From assembly GCF_900104485.1 (NCBI RefSeq), contig NZ_FMXQ01000005.1, forward strand, positions 310,001 through 374,000: a stretch of 64,000 nt of DNA, given 5' to 3'. The position numbers and the translations under genes are program-made. Within the stretch, counting starts at the first letter, position 1; each line of letters begins with the position of its first letter. Of the stretch, positions 51,753 through 60,592 are shown piece after piece. The stretch comes from Bauldia litoralis (GTDB lineage: Bacteria; Pseudomonadota; Alphaproteobacteria; Rhizobiales; Kaistiaceae). The notes beneath the pieces were generated by a model. It was given only the letters and a program-made list of their open reading frames with translations. It was not told where the DNA came from and searched no databases.

Positions 51753-52848
51753 TGCCGCGAGCTCTCGCTGGCGATAGCGCGGACCTGACCGCTTGGCCCT
51801 TCGCTCCTTGATCTGCTCCTGTGGACCGAGATCGCTGCCGTTCAGTCTCCTCCCACAGGTCTCCGGCAATCCCGAGCGGGTCAATGCCCATATCGTGCCA
51901 GAAGGCTGCTTCGTTGCCAAAGTGGTGAAGGTCGCGGTGATGCTTGCGACAGAGCGGAACGGTGAAGTCGTCACCGACCTTGCGGGACATTGCCCTCGGC
52001 TGGGCAAAGCGAACATGGTGGGCATCCGAGGGCGTCGTGCTGCAGAGTAAGCAAGGCTGCGATGCGACGAAACGCAGATGATCCTTGTCGCGGATCCGAT
52101 GCGGTTCCGGGAAGGTGAGGGCGGCCTTTTCGATGCGGCCGCGGCCCGACGCTCCGTATGTCGGTACCGGTGGATTGGGACCGACGCGGTTTTCGACTGA
52201 GGAGGTGGCGACTGCGCACGCGAGTTCGCCCGATGCTGCTTTGGCCACCGCATCTGGCGCGACTGGAGATGTTCGTTCCTCCGGCGGAACTGACTGCTCA
52301 AGTCCACCGTCCTGCAGTTTGGCGCCATTGTAGCGTTCTGAGGGTAATGGGACGCCCCCAGTCGCGTTAGCCAGCTTCGTTGTCGCTAATTCGGGTTCGT
52401 CTCGCACGACCGGGCGGGTGGCTCGTCGCCCACCGGCGTAGAGTTCCAGTCCAAACGCTTTGCCAAACGTGGCGAGTGCTCGCTTGGTGGCATCGGTCTC
52501 CGCCGCCTTGAGAGCGCGATCATGTACTTCGCCGGCGGACTCGCCGTGCGCTTCTCCGGTGCCGTGACCATCGCGGACGATGACGGACTCCTCTGTCCGC
52601 ACCGTGATTCTCACCCGAGCGGCGTAGATCGTTGTCACCGTTCCTCGGGCCTCACGGACCATGACGCACTTGGTCTCGACCGTCTCGCGATCCCATCCAT
52701 CGAAGCCGAAGATCCGGTTGGCCTGCGAGATGACATACCAGCCCTCGATGTATGAGAGCTCCCGCCCTGCACGCAGTCGAGAACGGACGGCACGGGCCGG
52801 AACGCCTCGGGCAAGAGCCCGCACCTGTTTGTCGGTGAACCCCATCAC
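51730..52848 (-). CDS. Rad52-like annealing protein fused to an HNH-like zinc domain
   Basis: The 372-residue protein begins with a Rad52/Rad22-type domain (about 5-150), with ELSYIEGWYVISQANRIFGF and GWDRETVETKCVM as the single-strand DNA binding core and later ATKRALATFGKAFGLELY. A linker rich in Pro, Ala and Ser covers about 150-250. A zinc-binding domain follows, with SQPCLLCSTTPSDAHHVRF and VPLCRKHHRDLHHFG, like DUF968/HNH endonuclease modules. The last roughly 20 residues read across the manC scar in antisense, so the natural C-terminus has been replaced. It overlaps the Gp157-like gene by 4 bp. A phage-style recombination role (annealing plus nicking) is inferred. Confidence 0.78.
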   Translation of the reverse strand: MMGFTDKQVRALARGVPARAVRSRLRAGRELSYIEGWYVISQANRIFGFDGWDRETVETKCVMVREARGTVTTIYAARVRITVRTEESVIVRDGHGTGEAHGESAGEVHDRALKAAETDATKRALATFGKAFGLELYAGGRRATRPVVRDEPELATTKLANATGGVPLPSERYNGAKLQDGGLEQSVPPEERTSPVAPDAVAKAASGELACAVATSSVENRVGPNPPVPTYGASGRGRIEKAALTFPEPHRIRDKDHLRFVASQPCLLCSTTPSDAHHVRFAQPRAMSRKVGDDFTVPLCRKHHRDLHHFGNEAAFWHDMGIDPLGIAGDLWEETERQRSRSTGADQGAKGQAVRSALSPARARGSNRPRCG

Positions 52849-53345
52849 CTGACCCTCACGCTGATTACTGGCTCGGGATTCGAGAGCGTGGCTCCAATGA
52901 CAGTTTTCCCGTTCTTGAGGTCGCCGAGAAGTCCAGAGCGATCGAGACGGGGATCGCGCGGTATCCAGTAAGCCGCGGGTATGGTGCCTTCATCGATCAC
53001 CACTAGGGCCGGCGATCCCGATCGCATCGACACCGTGAAGTCAGGCGCTGCGATCTTCTTGATGTCGACTTCGACCATGACGTCGCGGGCGATCTCACGC
53101 CGCTTCTTCGCGCGATCGTTGAGCCGGTCCAGTCGTTCCTTCAGGACACCGATATGTCCTTTCAGCCCCTCGGCCAAGGCCTCATCGACCAGCGCCGACC
53201 GGACTAAGGCCGCCACGACCTCGTGGAGGTCGGTCAACCCCTCAAGCGTGTCCGCCAAAGTCTCTTCGTCGATATCCGCCTCCAGCGCTATGATCCGGTC
53301 TCGAATCGAGCAGTACGTGGCGAGCGAGTTAGGAAGGTAGGCCAT
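52845..53345 (-). CDS. Siphovirus Gp157-like protein
   Basis: The 166-residue protein matches the Gp157 family of phages and prophages. It has a helical N-terminal half with an HEVVAALVRSALVDEALAEG segment and a coiled DRLNDRAKKRREIARDVMV. The C-terminal part is typical: KKIAAPDFTVSMRSG, IDEGTIPAAYW and LKNGKTVIGATLSN. The family was linked to phage resistance in Streptococcus thermophilus, and members commonly sit beside single-strand annealing proteins. Here it is coupled by a 4-bp overlap to the Rad52-like gene downstream. Its start faces a divergent promoter with two operators shared with the XRE regulator. Confidence 0.83.
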   Translation of the reverse strand: MAYLPNSLATYCSIRDRIIALEADIDEETLADTLEGLTDLHEVVAALVRSALVDEALAEGLKGHIGVLKERLDRLNDRAKKRREIARDVMVEVDIKKIAAPDFTVSMRSGSPALVVIDEGTIPAAYWIPRDPRLDRSGLLGDLKNGKTVIGATLSNPEPVISVRVR

Positions 53346-53363
53346 GACGAATACTCCCGTTGA

Positions 53364-53380
53364 TCAACATTTTTTATTGA
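53364..53380. promoter_or_regulatory. Operator 1, imperfect palindrome
   Basis: TCAACATTTTTTATTGA has 6-bp half sites TCAACA and TATTGA with a 5-bp AT spacer. It fits the consensus TCAAYA-N5-TRTTGA and lies just upstream of the Gp157-like gene, in the divergent promoter region. It is likely bound by the XRE protein encoded at 53421-53657. Confidence 0.6.
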
Positions 53381-53402
53381 TATTGGAGTCCGGCAATGCT
53401 TG

Positions 53403-53419
53403 TCAATATTTTATGTTGA
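53403..53419. promoter_or_regulatory. Operator 2, imperfect palindrome
   Basis: TCAATATTTTATGTTGA has the same TCAAYA-N5-TRTTGA layout as operator 1. The two centres are 39 bp apart, about four helical turns. It ends 1 bp before the presumed ATG of the XRE gene, which suggests tight autorepression. Confidence 0.6.
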
Positions 53420-53420
53420 A

Positions 53421-53657
53421 ATGATGTTACCTATCCAGTGCAAGGCGGCTCGAGCGCTCATCGGTATGACCCAACCTCAACTGGCGAAGGCAGCAAACGT
53501 CGGCCTATCAACGGTTGTCGATTTCGAAAGGTCGAGGCGACTTGTATCAACAGAGATTGTTGCTCTGCTCCAATCCGTCTTGGAGTCGGCGGGTGTGACG
53601 TTCATCGACGAAAACGGTGGCGGCTTTGGCGTGCGTTTATGCAAGCCATCTAGCTAA
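53421..53657 (+). CDS. XRE-family helix-turn-helix regulator
   Basis: The 78-residue protein fits the short XRE regulators common in alphaproteobacterial mobile DNA. MLPIQCKAARALIGMTQPQLA begins the first helices, VGLSTVVDFERSRR is the turn and recognition helix, and VTFIDENGGGFGVRL is the characteristic C-terminal tail. It is divergent from the Gp157/Rad52 gene pair and probably represses it together with itself through the two operators between them. The ATG at 53421 or 53424 is chosen over a TTG at 53400 because the known family starts close to the Gln-Cys segment. No clear ribosome binding site is seen, so expression may be leaderless. Confidence 0.85.
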   Translation: MMLPIQCKAARALIGMTQPQLAKAANVGLSTVVDFERSRRLVSTEIVALLQSVLESAGVTFIDENGGGFGVRLCKPSS

Positions 53658-54152
53658 AAGGAGCTAGAGAAGCATCGTCGGGCGCCGACCGAACCAAACT
53701 GTGGCACACGCGGCTATTCTTAGGCCAAGGCAGCGTTTTGGCAGAACGAAGCCAACATCCCTTAAAGCCATGCAAAGAAACATTTTTTTGACTTCGCCTA
53801 TGGGCCACCTCCCGTGTATTGGGGCCGTTTCTTTCTTCCGGAATGCAGCTCTCCCGCTCCCAAATTTCCGCTCGATCGCCGCGCCTCGGGTGACGCTCCT
53901 TGACAAGCTGCTCCGGGCACCCGACATATCACTGATGATGACGAAGGCTCACGCGCAGAAGACGCTCCTCCGCCGGAAATTTCCGATCGCGGGAACCTAG
54001 CCCGACGCGGCTGCCATCTGGCCCCGCCGTGTCGGGGCCTTGCATCTAAGAATTCATCACAACCGATCCTGCCCGACCACACTCCATGGCCGCGCCTTCA
54101 GCGCGCCGGTCGAGCCTCAGGTCGCACAGCACCCCACTTCACAGGCTACAAA
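53658..54152. other. Intergenic stretch, no supportable gene
   Basis: Short open frames on both strands overlap here, but none shows a recognisable domain, typical codon use or a good ribosome binding site. The stretch probably holds the boundary between the phage-like cassette and the chromosomal Rnk-like genes and the promoter of the latter. Confidence 0.4.
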
Positions 54153-54569
54153 ATGCACATTCAGACATCCCCTATCCGGGAGCCCGAGATCTTCGTCAGC
54201 GACATCGAGAGCGACAAGCTGCTCAGTCTCGCCAATGGCGCGCTGCAGCGCGCACCGGAGCTCGCCGAAGACCTCATCGAAGAGATCGAGCGCGCCACCG
54301 TCGTCGCCGATTCCGAGCTTCCGACGTCCGTCGTGCGGATGGGATCGGAGGTTGCCTTCGAGACCGATGACGGACGCCGTCGCCGCCGGGTGACACTCGT
54401 CTACCCGGGCGAAGCCGACATCGCGCAGGACAGGATCTCGGTGCTGACGCCGATCGGCACGGCACTGATCGGCCTGTCGGCCGGCCAATCGATCACCTGG
54501 GTCACCCGCGACGGGCGCGAGCAGCTTCTGACCGTTCTCGCCGTCGAACAGCCCGCCGTCCCGGCCTGA
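54153..54569 (+). CDS. rnk: Rnk-like regulator of nucleoside diphosphate kinase (GreA/GreB C-terminal family)
   Basis: The 138-residue protein matches Rnk, an RNA-polymerase-binding protein related to the Gre factors. The N-terminal helical part has IFVSDIESDKLLSLANGA and the C-terminal FKBP-like domain has VVRMGSEVAFETDDGR, RVTLVYPGEADIAQDRISVL and IGTALIGLSAGQSITW. The latter are the standard sequence blocks of the family. It likely modulates transcription in the cytoplasm. A second, more divergent paralogue follows at 54807. The pair is on the plus strand before dadA, in a region that looks chromosomal and not part of the glycan island. Confidence 0.87.
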   Translation: MHIQTSPIREPEIFVSDIESDKLLSLANGALQRAPELAEDLIEEIERATVVADSELPTSVVRMGSEVAFETDDGRRRRRVTLVYPGEADIAQDRISVLTPIGTALIGLSAGQSITWVTRDGREQLLTVLAVEQPAVPA

Positions 54570-54806
54570 TCGGTGACGACTTGTTGACGCCCTTCCGCAC
54601 CACGACGGCGAACGACGATCCGGACCATGTCCGGACGATCGGGGCGGCTTTCGCCTGCCGTCGTCGGCAATATCGCGCGGGCCTTTCCGTCGCAGGCACC
54701 TGACCCTGGCTCCGGCGCTTTCCGCGCCAGGGCCGGGGTCTCTCGACATTCCCGAATCCTTTCGAGAGCCCTGACGGATTTCCTCCGTCCGGGCAGGAGA
54801 CACGCC

Positions 54807-55385
54807 ATGCGCCCGCCAGACCGCTGCCTGCTGACGACAAGAGACTTCTCCATCCTGCAATCCCAGCTCGAACGGACCGACCTTTTCGGCAATCCGATCC
54901 TGCCGTTGATCCGCGACAAGCTTTCCGCCGCCGAAGTGGTCTTTCCCGAAGACATCGATCCCCGCGTCGTCACCCTGAACAGCCGCGTCGTGTTTCGCGT
55001 CAATGACGGGCCGGCCGAGACGCGCGTCGTGGTTCATGCCCGCGAGAACGACCTCATCGGCGTGACGATCCCGATCCTGATCCCGCGCGGCCTTGCCCTG
55101 CTCGGCATGGCCGAGGGGCAGCAGGCAACGCCGGACGGACCTCGCCAGCCGGAGCGGATCGATGTCGTCGAGGTCGCCTTCCAACCCGAGGCGGCGCGCC
55201 GCGCCCTGGGGGACGACGTGCCTGCCAATCAGCAATCCGACCCTGCCGACGCCCGGCCCAGGCCGGGCGACCCGGCGCTCACGTCGGGCGCGATCGATCT
55301 TGCGGCGCAGCGTGTGATCAGGAACCGTGCGAAGCTGAGAAAAGGTCCTGCCGGCAACGGCGGTCCGGGCCCGTCGGCCGCCTGA
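54807..55385 (+). CDS. Rnk/GreA C-terminal domain-like protein
   Basis: From the ATG at 54807 the protein has 192 residues. AGGAGA about 10 nt upstream supports this start over earlier in-frame codons. [15 protein letters not shown] and [14 protein letters not shown] correspond to the Rnk N-terminus, and [25 protein letters not shown] and [14 protein letters not shown] to the GreA-like C-terminal domain. It then has a tail of about 60 residues, rich in Pro, Ala and Gly, that the neighbouring Rnk lacks. It is a paralogue with unknown specific role. Its last codons and stop are part of the repeat that recurs at 36675-37098. Confidence 0.8.
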   Translation: MRPPDRCLLTTRDFSILQSQLERTDLFGNPILPLIRDKLSAAEVVFPEDIDPRVVTLNSRVVFRVNDGPAETRVVVHARENDLIGVTIPILIPRGLALLGMAEGQQATPDGPRQPERIDVVEVAFQPEAARRALGDDVPANQQSDPADARPRPGDPALTSGAIDLAAQRVIRNRAKLRKGPAGNGGPGPSAA

Positions 55386-55821
55386 TGTCCGTGCTCAACA
55401 GGAATTGTCTCACATGAGAGTCATCGTACTCGGGGCCGGCGTCATCGGCGTGACCACCGCCCACTATCTTGCCGAGGCGGGACACGAGGTGGTGGTTGTC
55501 GATCGCCAGGCTGGCCCCGGTCTTGAAACCAGCTTTGCCAATGCCGGGGAAATCTCCCCCGGCTACGCTTCGCCATGGGCCGGGCCCGGCGTGCCGCTGA
55601 AGGCGATCAAGTGGCTGCTGATGCACCACGGGCCGCTTCTCCTGCGGCCCAAGCTCGATCCGCGCATGTGGGTGTGGATCGCCGGCATGCTGCGCAACTG
55701 CACGTCGGCGCGTTACGCGATCAACAAGGCGCGCATGGTCCGCGTCGCCGAGTATAGCCGCGACTGCCTGCAGGCGCTGCGCGCCGACACCGGGATCGCC
55801 TATGACGAGCGAAGCCAGGGA
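55383..55821 (+). repeat. dadA 5' region, intact partner of inverted repeat
   Basis: This block includes the end of the Rnk-like gene, the dadA leader with AGGAATTGTCTCAC, and the first roughly 135 codons of dadA. Its reverse complement is found at 36675-37098. Confidence 0.88.
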
Positions 55822-56673
55822 ACGCTGCAACTGTTCCGCACCGGGAAGCAGGTGGCTGGCGCCGCGAGCGATATTGCGGTGCTTAAGCAGTTCGGCGTGC
55901 CCTTCGAGTTGCTTGACCCGGACGGCTGCATCGCGGCCGAGCCCGCCCTCCTCCCGGTCCGCGACAGGATCGCCGGCGGCCTTCGCCTTCCCGGCGACGA
56001 GACCGGGGATTGCGCAATGTTCACCGATCGTCTTGCCTCCCGCTGCCGCGCGGCGGGCGTTCGCTTCCTTTTCGAGACGACGATCGAGCGGATTGTCGAC
56101 GATTCCGGCGCGATCGCCGGTGTCGAGACCGGCGCCGGCCGGCTGACCGCCGACGCCTATGTCGTGGCGCTCGGCAGCTACTCCCCGCTCCTCCTCCGCG
56201 ACATCGGCATCTCGATTCCGGTCTATCCGATCAAGGGCTATTCGCTGACACTCCCGATCGTCGATGCGGCGGCGGCGCCGGTGTCGACGGTCATGGACGA
56301 GACCTACAAGATCGCCATCACCCGTCTTGGCGACCGCATCCGCGTCGGCGGCACCGCCGAGGTGTCCGGCTATAACCTCGACCTCAACGACCGTCGCCGC
56401 GCGACGCTCGCCCATTCGGTCGGCGATCTCTTTCCCTCCGGCGGCGACCTGGACAGGTCGACCTTCTGGTGCGGCTTACGGCCGATGACGCCGGACGGGC
56501 CGCCGCTGCTCGGGCCGACCCGCTACGGTAATCTCTACCTGAATACCGGACATGGCACGCTCGGCTGGACCATGGCCTGCGGCTCCGGGCGGATCGTCGC
56601 CGATCTCGTCACCGGCAGACCGACCGAGATCGATGTGGGAGACCTGGGCGTCGACCGCCGGCCGCTCCGGTAG
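55414..56673 (+). CDS. dadA: D-amino acid dehydrogenase
   Basis: From the ATG at 55414 the protein has 419 residues. It is an FAD enzyme that oxidises D-amino acids to keto acids and passes electrons to the respiratory chain. The dinucleotide loop GAGVIG is at about 7-12 ([21 protein letters not shown] region), and [21 protein letters not shown] is the family signature that contacts FAD. Near the C-terminus [16 protein letters not shown] and [19 protein letters not shown] are the other FAD motifs. The ribosome binding site AGGA lies about 11 nt upstream. A truncated inverted copy of its 5' end lies at 36675-37064. It converges with a Nudix gene. Confidence 0.95.
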   Translation: MRVIVLGAGVIGVTTAHYLAEAGHEVVVVDRQAGPGLETSFANAGEISPGYASPWAGPGVPLKAIKWLLMHHGPLLLRPKLDPRMWVWIAGMLRNCTSARYAINKARMVRVAEYSRDCLQALRADTGIAYDERSQGTLQLFRTGKQVAGAASDIAVLKQFGVPFELLDPDGCIAAEPALLPVRDRIAGGLRLPGDETGDCAMFTDRLASRCRAAGVRFLFETTIERIVDDSGAIAGVETGAGRLTADAYVVALGSYSPLLLRDIGISIPVYPIKGYSLTLPIVDAAAAPVSTVMDETYKIAITRLGDRIRVGGTAEVSGYNLDLNDRRRATLAHSVGDLFPSGGDLDRSTFWCGLRPMTPDGPPLLGPTRYGNLYLNTGHGTLGWTMACGSGRIVADLVTGRPTEIDVGDLGVDRRPLR

Positions 56674-56694
56674 GCAGCGCGCGATCGGCGGCAC

Positions 56695-57294
56695 TCACCG
56701 CCCGCGGGCGCAATCCACCCATTTGACGCGAAGAACCTCGACGAGTCGCGCCAGTTCCGGCTCGTCGATCGCCTGCACCGCGGCTTCGGCCGCATGCCAC
56801 TGGCGTTGGCGTTGGCCCTTTTCCGGCCAGTCGGCCAGCATCCCCTCGACGCGGAGGCTGAACAGCACGACGCGGCAGGGCTCCTCGCTGCCATCGTCGA
56901 GAAGCTTGACGTGACAGTAGCAGCCGATCGGTTCGGAATCGGACACGCCGATGACACCCGCCTCCTCGAACGCTTCCTGCGCGGCGGACTGGACCGGCGA
57001 GCATCCCTTCACCAATCCGCCCTTTGGTACTATCCACCGTTGCCGGGTCCGCGACGTGATCAGAAGGATCTCGGGGGTGCCGCCCGCGCCAATGCGCCAG
57101 GGCAGCACGCCGAATTGCTCCGGTGCATCGTCAACCGCGCGGGTCATTGCCACGGACAAGGTGTCGGTTCCCCCGGTCGAACCCCGCGCAGCGGCAAGCG
57201 CCGAGCGCCAGCGGCGTTCGATGGCCGAAATCCGCGTGTCGGCGGCTGTGCCAACGGCGGGGTGTCGACTGTCTATGGAACTCGTCCGAGGCAT
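56695..57294 (-). CDS. NUDIX hydrolase
   Basis: The 199-residue protein contains a Nudix fold. The Nudix box reads GGLVKGCSPVQSAAQEAFEE followed by AGVIG; it keeps the catalytic Glu-Glu pair but has Gln where most families have Arg in the REUXEE core. The preceding RWIVPKGG resembles the diphosphoinositol polyphosphate phosphohydrolase-like group, so the substrate may be a dinucleoside polyphosphate or similar compound. AGGAAC lies upstream of the ATG at 57294. An internal ATG at 57147 (before the conserved FGVLPWR) would give about 150 residues, closer to the usual size. The N-terminal extension is basic and low in complexity. Confidence 0.82.
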   Translation of the reverse strand: MPRTSSIDSRHPAVGTAADTRISAIERRWRSALAAARGSTGGTDTLSVAMTRAVDDAPEQFGVLPWRIGAGGTPEILLITSRTRQRWIVPKGGLVKGCSPVQSAAQEAFEEAGVIGVSDSEPIGCYCHVKLLDDGSEEPCRVVLFSLRVEGMLADWPEKGQRQRQWHAAEAAVQAIDEPELARLVEVLRVKWVDCARGR

Positions 57295-57790
57295 GCGAGG
57301 GTGTTCCTGGTTTCCACCTGAACGGCGACCGGCACCTGTTCAAGCGGTCTTTCGTGGCTATTGCGAAGCAAGAAAAAGACAAGCAGGTGAAAGGCAGAAA
57401 GGTTCCGGGCGAGGCGCGTAGAAAAACAAGGGTGTCGCCCGTGCGGTTTCGGCCCAACGCCCGGATTCTAGTTTGAATCGACATTAAAACAAGCGATTAG
57501 GCATCGAACGGAGACCGTATCGCGGACGCCGTCTGCGGCGCCGCCCGACAGTCAGGCGCGATCCTGGATGATACGCCATGCGCGAGTAGGACGAGCCAGA
57601 CCATGCGCTGTACCTGACTTTCCGAATAACCATCATGGCTCTCGTCGTCGTTCAAAGGCCTGTCACAGGTAACGATTGACTATCGCCGGCGCGCATCGCT
57701 CGCTTCGAATGTCACCGTGCCCCTAGCGCGTAACTGTCCTCGCCGGTAGGGTAGCAGCATCGGACCTGCTCCAGAGGAGCTAACCTTAAC
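57295..57790. other. Intergenic stretch, no supportable gene
   Basis: No frame in this roughly 500-bp region shows a domain or strong coding signal. AGAGGAG at about 57773-57779 lies upstream of the TTG at 57791 and is the likely ribosome binding site of the following gene. Confidence 0.45.
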
Positions 57791-59977
57791 TTGCTCGCGA
57801 ACAAAGATCACTCGGCCGTAAAAACCTGGGTCATGGCGTTTGCGACCTTTTTTGGGGCGACCATACTCGCCACCATAAATTCACTTGATTATTCGATCTC
57901 CGATTTTTTGCTTTGGGATGACAATTTATGGATTTACCAATCCCTGATTAATGAGCCGGGACCTTACCCCACTCAACCAGTCTTACATTACGTGATAAAC
58001 ATCATTGGATCCTCGGGGTCACTGCTACTGGTCAAATTGTTGCCTCTGGTCGTTATTGGATTACTCGCAACCATCATTGCCCTTTCGCTGGCTTCCGCGA
58101 CCCGATGCTTTTTCTATTCAATCATCTGCTCCTTTCTGATCGCTCTCTATCCTGCTTTCACGGACCAGACCTTCTACGTCATCGGCACGCACCCGACGTT
58201 CGGCGTCATGCTTGGCCTGACATCGCTCTATGTCTACTGGCTCGGCTGGCACCGGAACGGGATCTGGCACTATCTCCTGCTGGCCTCGGCGAGTCTCTTG
58301 TCAGTGTTGGCTGCGCTGTCGTCGGCGATGTTGACGCTGGCGACGGTTGCCCCCTTGGCCTGGCTGATCATTCTCACGCTGACGAGTCGCAATGGACGGA
58401 CGAACGTCATTCCGTTCCTCGCGAGGCTTGTTTTGGCCGCGATTCCCTTGGCCTACCATCTCCATCGCGGGATGTTCCGTAGCGTCTACGGGGCCGTCGG
58501 CGCTTCTGACCGGCTCAATGTATCGGTCGACAATATTCTTCCTTCGTTGACGAACGCGATCGAGACCCTGCTACGGCCATGGCACAGCGGCTTGTCGATC
58601 TTGATCGTGGGTGCCATCGTCGTCGCGCTGGTTGCCATCGCCTTCTTCATCTTGCTCAGAAGCGGTCGGCGTCCCCTCCCGGATGACGATGCCGGACATC
58701 CCGTCAAACGCTTGCCTGCGGTCCAGATGGCCCTCATGTCGCTTGCCTTGTCGGCGCTGGCCTTCGGTCCGAACGTTGCGGTTGCGCCAGATAACTTCAG
58801 AACCCGCTACATCGTCGCTCCCTTCGTCGCGGCCGCGATGGCTGTCGTCCTTCTTCTCTGGGTCGCCTTTGTCGAAGCGTGGCAGAAAGCCAGGGTGCCG
58901 GTCGCGGTCGTCGATACCCTCAAGCTGATTTCGGCCGGAGCGGTCATTCTGTTTGCCTTCGAAGCTCACGTCCTGCGACACGACTTGTTCGGTGGCGAAC
59001 TCTTGACCTTTCAGAAGGTCCAGGAAACGGCGCTCTCTGAATCGGCCAATTGGCCTGAAGACGCCCAGGTATTGTTCGCGGTTCCTCTCGACGCCGCCCT
59101 CTATTCCTGGCGCAGTCCGAGCTTCGGTCTCCCCAACAATCTGTATACAAATGCGAGCCTGCGCCAGCTTACCGGAAGCCCTTCGTTGCAAGCCACAATC
59201 GCCAGTACGGAGTGGTTGCGAAACATCGCCGGCTCATCGATGGCGGAACATGACGAAGGGCGCCGCAGTGCCTTCCTCAGACTGTTGAAGCCGCTTGGCC
59301 TGAGCGCACGCAAACCCCTGTTCGCCTACACATGGGAGGGAAGCAAAGAATCAGGCTTCGAGCTACATCCTCTTGTGATCTGGACCGGACCGGACGAGTC
59401 CTATCGGGTACCGGCCGGGACGACACCCAGGCTGGCCGAACCGACCGCCTCGAAAATGTTCGACGCCCAATGTTCCGCTCTGGAGGAGCCCTACCTGCTT
59501 GCGGGGACGCTTTCCGAGGCAGCCGATCGGGTCGAGGGAGTGGACGGAGCGTCCTGGACCTTCGACGGGCAATCCTCGATCCCCATGGAGGTGGAAATCG
59601 GCGCCGGCGAAGACGCATTCCTTTCGTTTTCCGTTGTCGCGACCGAATTCGTCACGACCCAGCGTGGGATTTCCGCCACCTATCCGCCGATGCCATTGAC
59701 CGGGCCGAACCTCTCCGTCTTCCAGGTAGGGGATAAACTGACACTTCACGCTGGTTCGAGGCGAGAAGAATTGCAACGGATCACCGTTGACGACGGCACA
59801 GCGAAGGTGGGGTTCCTTGGGCGGGAAGGATGCCGCTATCTGCTGCTCGTCGATGACATCATGGTCGGCGTGCTCGAAGGCCAGGCTCTCAGCGGATCCT
59901 GGACCCTGGGCAAAGGCGTTGCCCAGCGATACTGGACAGGTCGGATCGAGGATTGGCGGCTTGGCGTGAAGCCATAG
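57791..59977 (+). CDS. Polytopic membrane protein, GT-C-like, function unknown
   Basis: This 728-residue protein has about ten hydrophobic segments between residues 12 and 400. The first loop contains FLLWDDNLWIYQS (about 38-50), where the Asp-Asp pair resembles the metal or catalytic motif in the first external loop of GT-C glycosyltransferases. The C-terminal part from about 410 is soluble, probably periplasmic, and rich in beta-type sequence with VLFAVPLDAALYSWRSPSFG. I cannot place it in a named family. A role in transferring a sugar from a polyprenyl carrier at the outer face of the membrane is possible. TTG is the start, preceded by AGAGGAG. Base use is AT-richer for the first 100 codons than later. 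Confidence 0.7.
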   Translation: MLANKDHSAVKTWVMAFATFFGATILATINSLDYSISDFLLWDDNLWIYQSLINEPGPYPTQPVLHYVINIIGSSGSLLLVKLLPLVVIGLLATIIALSLASATRCFFYSIICSFLIALYPAFTDQTFYVIGTHPTFGVMLGLTSLYVYWLGWHRNGIWHYLLLASASLLSVLAALSSAMLTLATVAPLAWLIILTLTSRNGRTNVIPFLARLVLAAIPLAYHLHRGMFRSVYGAVGASDRLNVSVDNILPSLTNAIETLLRPWHSGLSILIVGAIVVALVAIAFFILLRSGRRPLPDDDAGHPVKRLPAVQMALMSLALSALAFGPNVAVAPDNFRTRYIVAPFVAAAMAVVLLLWVAFVEAWQKARVPVAVVDTLKLISAGAVILFAFEAHVLRHDLFGGELLTFQKVQETALSESANWPEDAQVLFAVPLDAALYSWRSPSFGLPNNLYTNASLRQLTGSPSLQATIASTEWLRNIAGSSMAEHDEGRRSAFLRLLKPLGLSARKPLFAYTWEGSKESGFELHPLVIWTGPDESYRVPAGTTPRLAEPTASKMFDAQCSALEEPYLLAGTLSEAADRVEGVDGASWTFDGQSSIPMEVEIGAGEDAFLSFSVVATEFVTTQRGISATYPPMPLTGPNLSVFQVGDKLTLHAGSRREELQRITVDDGTAKVGFLGREGCRYLLLVDDIMVGVLEGQALSGSWTLGKGVAQRYWTGRIEDWRLGVKP

Positions 59978-60085
59978 CCTGGAGAAACAGCGGGTCTGCA
60001 CCACACCAGGCACGGGCGCGCGACCCATCCGGCGGCGGCCACTAGAACAGCATAGCGTCCTGCCAGCACCGGAGTTTCGGGAAAA

Positions 60086-60161
<76 letters not shown>

Positions 60162-60360
60162 TGAGCCGGAAAACCGGCGGCTGATGCGCCACCATTTGCC
60201 GGCAAGGCGTCGCCTTATAGGAAACTCGGCGGGAGGTGTCCAGATCGTTCGACGCGGCTTCGTGCGAGTTGACGATCTGCCGCGCCTTGCGGACACGATC
60301 CTTGCCTGCCGCGCCGCCCTTTCCGCCTCGAGAAACGCAAGGATCCGGCCTCTGCCCGGC
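60162..60360. other. Gap between tRNA-Phe and yacG
   Basis: About 200 bp without a gene. The tRNA promoter and the end of the yacG transcript probably lie here; no clear terminator could be marked. Confidence 0.35.
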
Positions 60361-60585
60361 TCAGGCCGGCATGTCGCCGTCGTCGTCCTCGTCGCCCTCC
60401 GCCGCGGGGATGGTGTAGGCGCCGGAGAGCCAGCGGTTGAGGTCGACGTCGGCGCAGCGCCGCGAGCAGAAGGGGAAGGTGGCGCGCACGGACGGCTCGC
60501 CGCAGATCGGGCAGGGTCGCCGCGGTCGCAGCGGCACGACCTCGGCGCCGCTCTTGGGGGAATCGTCGCTCGCCGAACCGCTCAT
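60361..60585 (-). CDS. yacG: DNA gyrase inhibitor YacG
   Basis: The 74-residue protein is a small zinc protein that binds GyrB and inhibits gyrase. The zinc ligands are in PCPICGEP and [19 protein letters not shown], a Cys-x2-Cys and Cys-x3-Cys arrangement that defines the family. N- and C-terminal tails are acidic or low complexity. It follows maf with a gap of 7 bp, an arrangement common in alphaproteobacteria. Confidence 0.95.
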   Translation of the reverse strand: MSGSASDDSPKSGAEVVPLRPRRPCPICGEPSVRATFPFCSRRCADVDLNRWLSGAYTIPAAEGDEDDDGDMPA

Positions 60586-60592
60586 GGCGCCC

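Noticed and set aside
53664-54082. Overlapping short frames on both strands between the XRE and Rnk genes
   Set aside because: No start with a ribosome binding site, no domain, and the frames exclude each other.
57131-57484. Short frame upstream of and overlapping the Nudix gene
   Set aside because: The Nudix frame has a clear motif. This one is low in complexity and without similarity.
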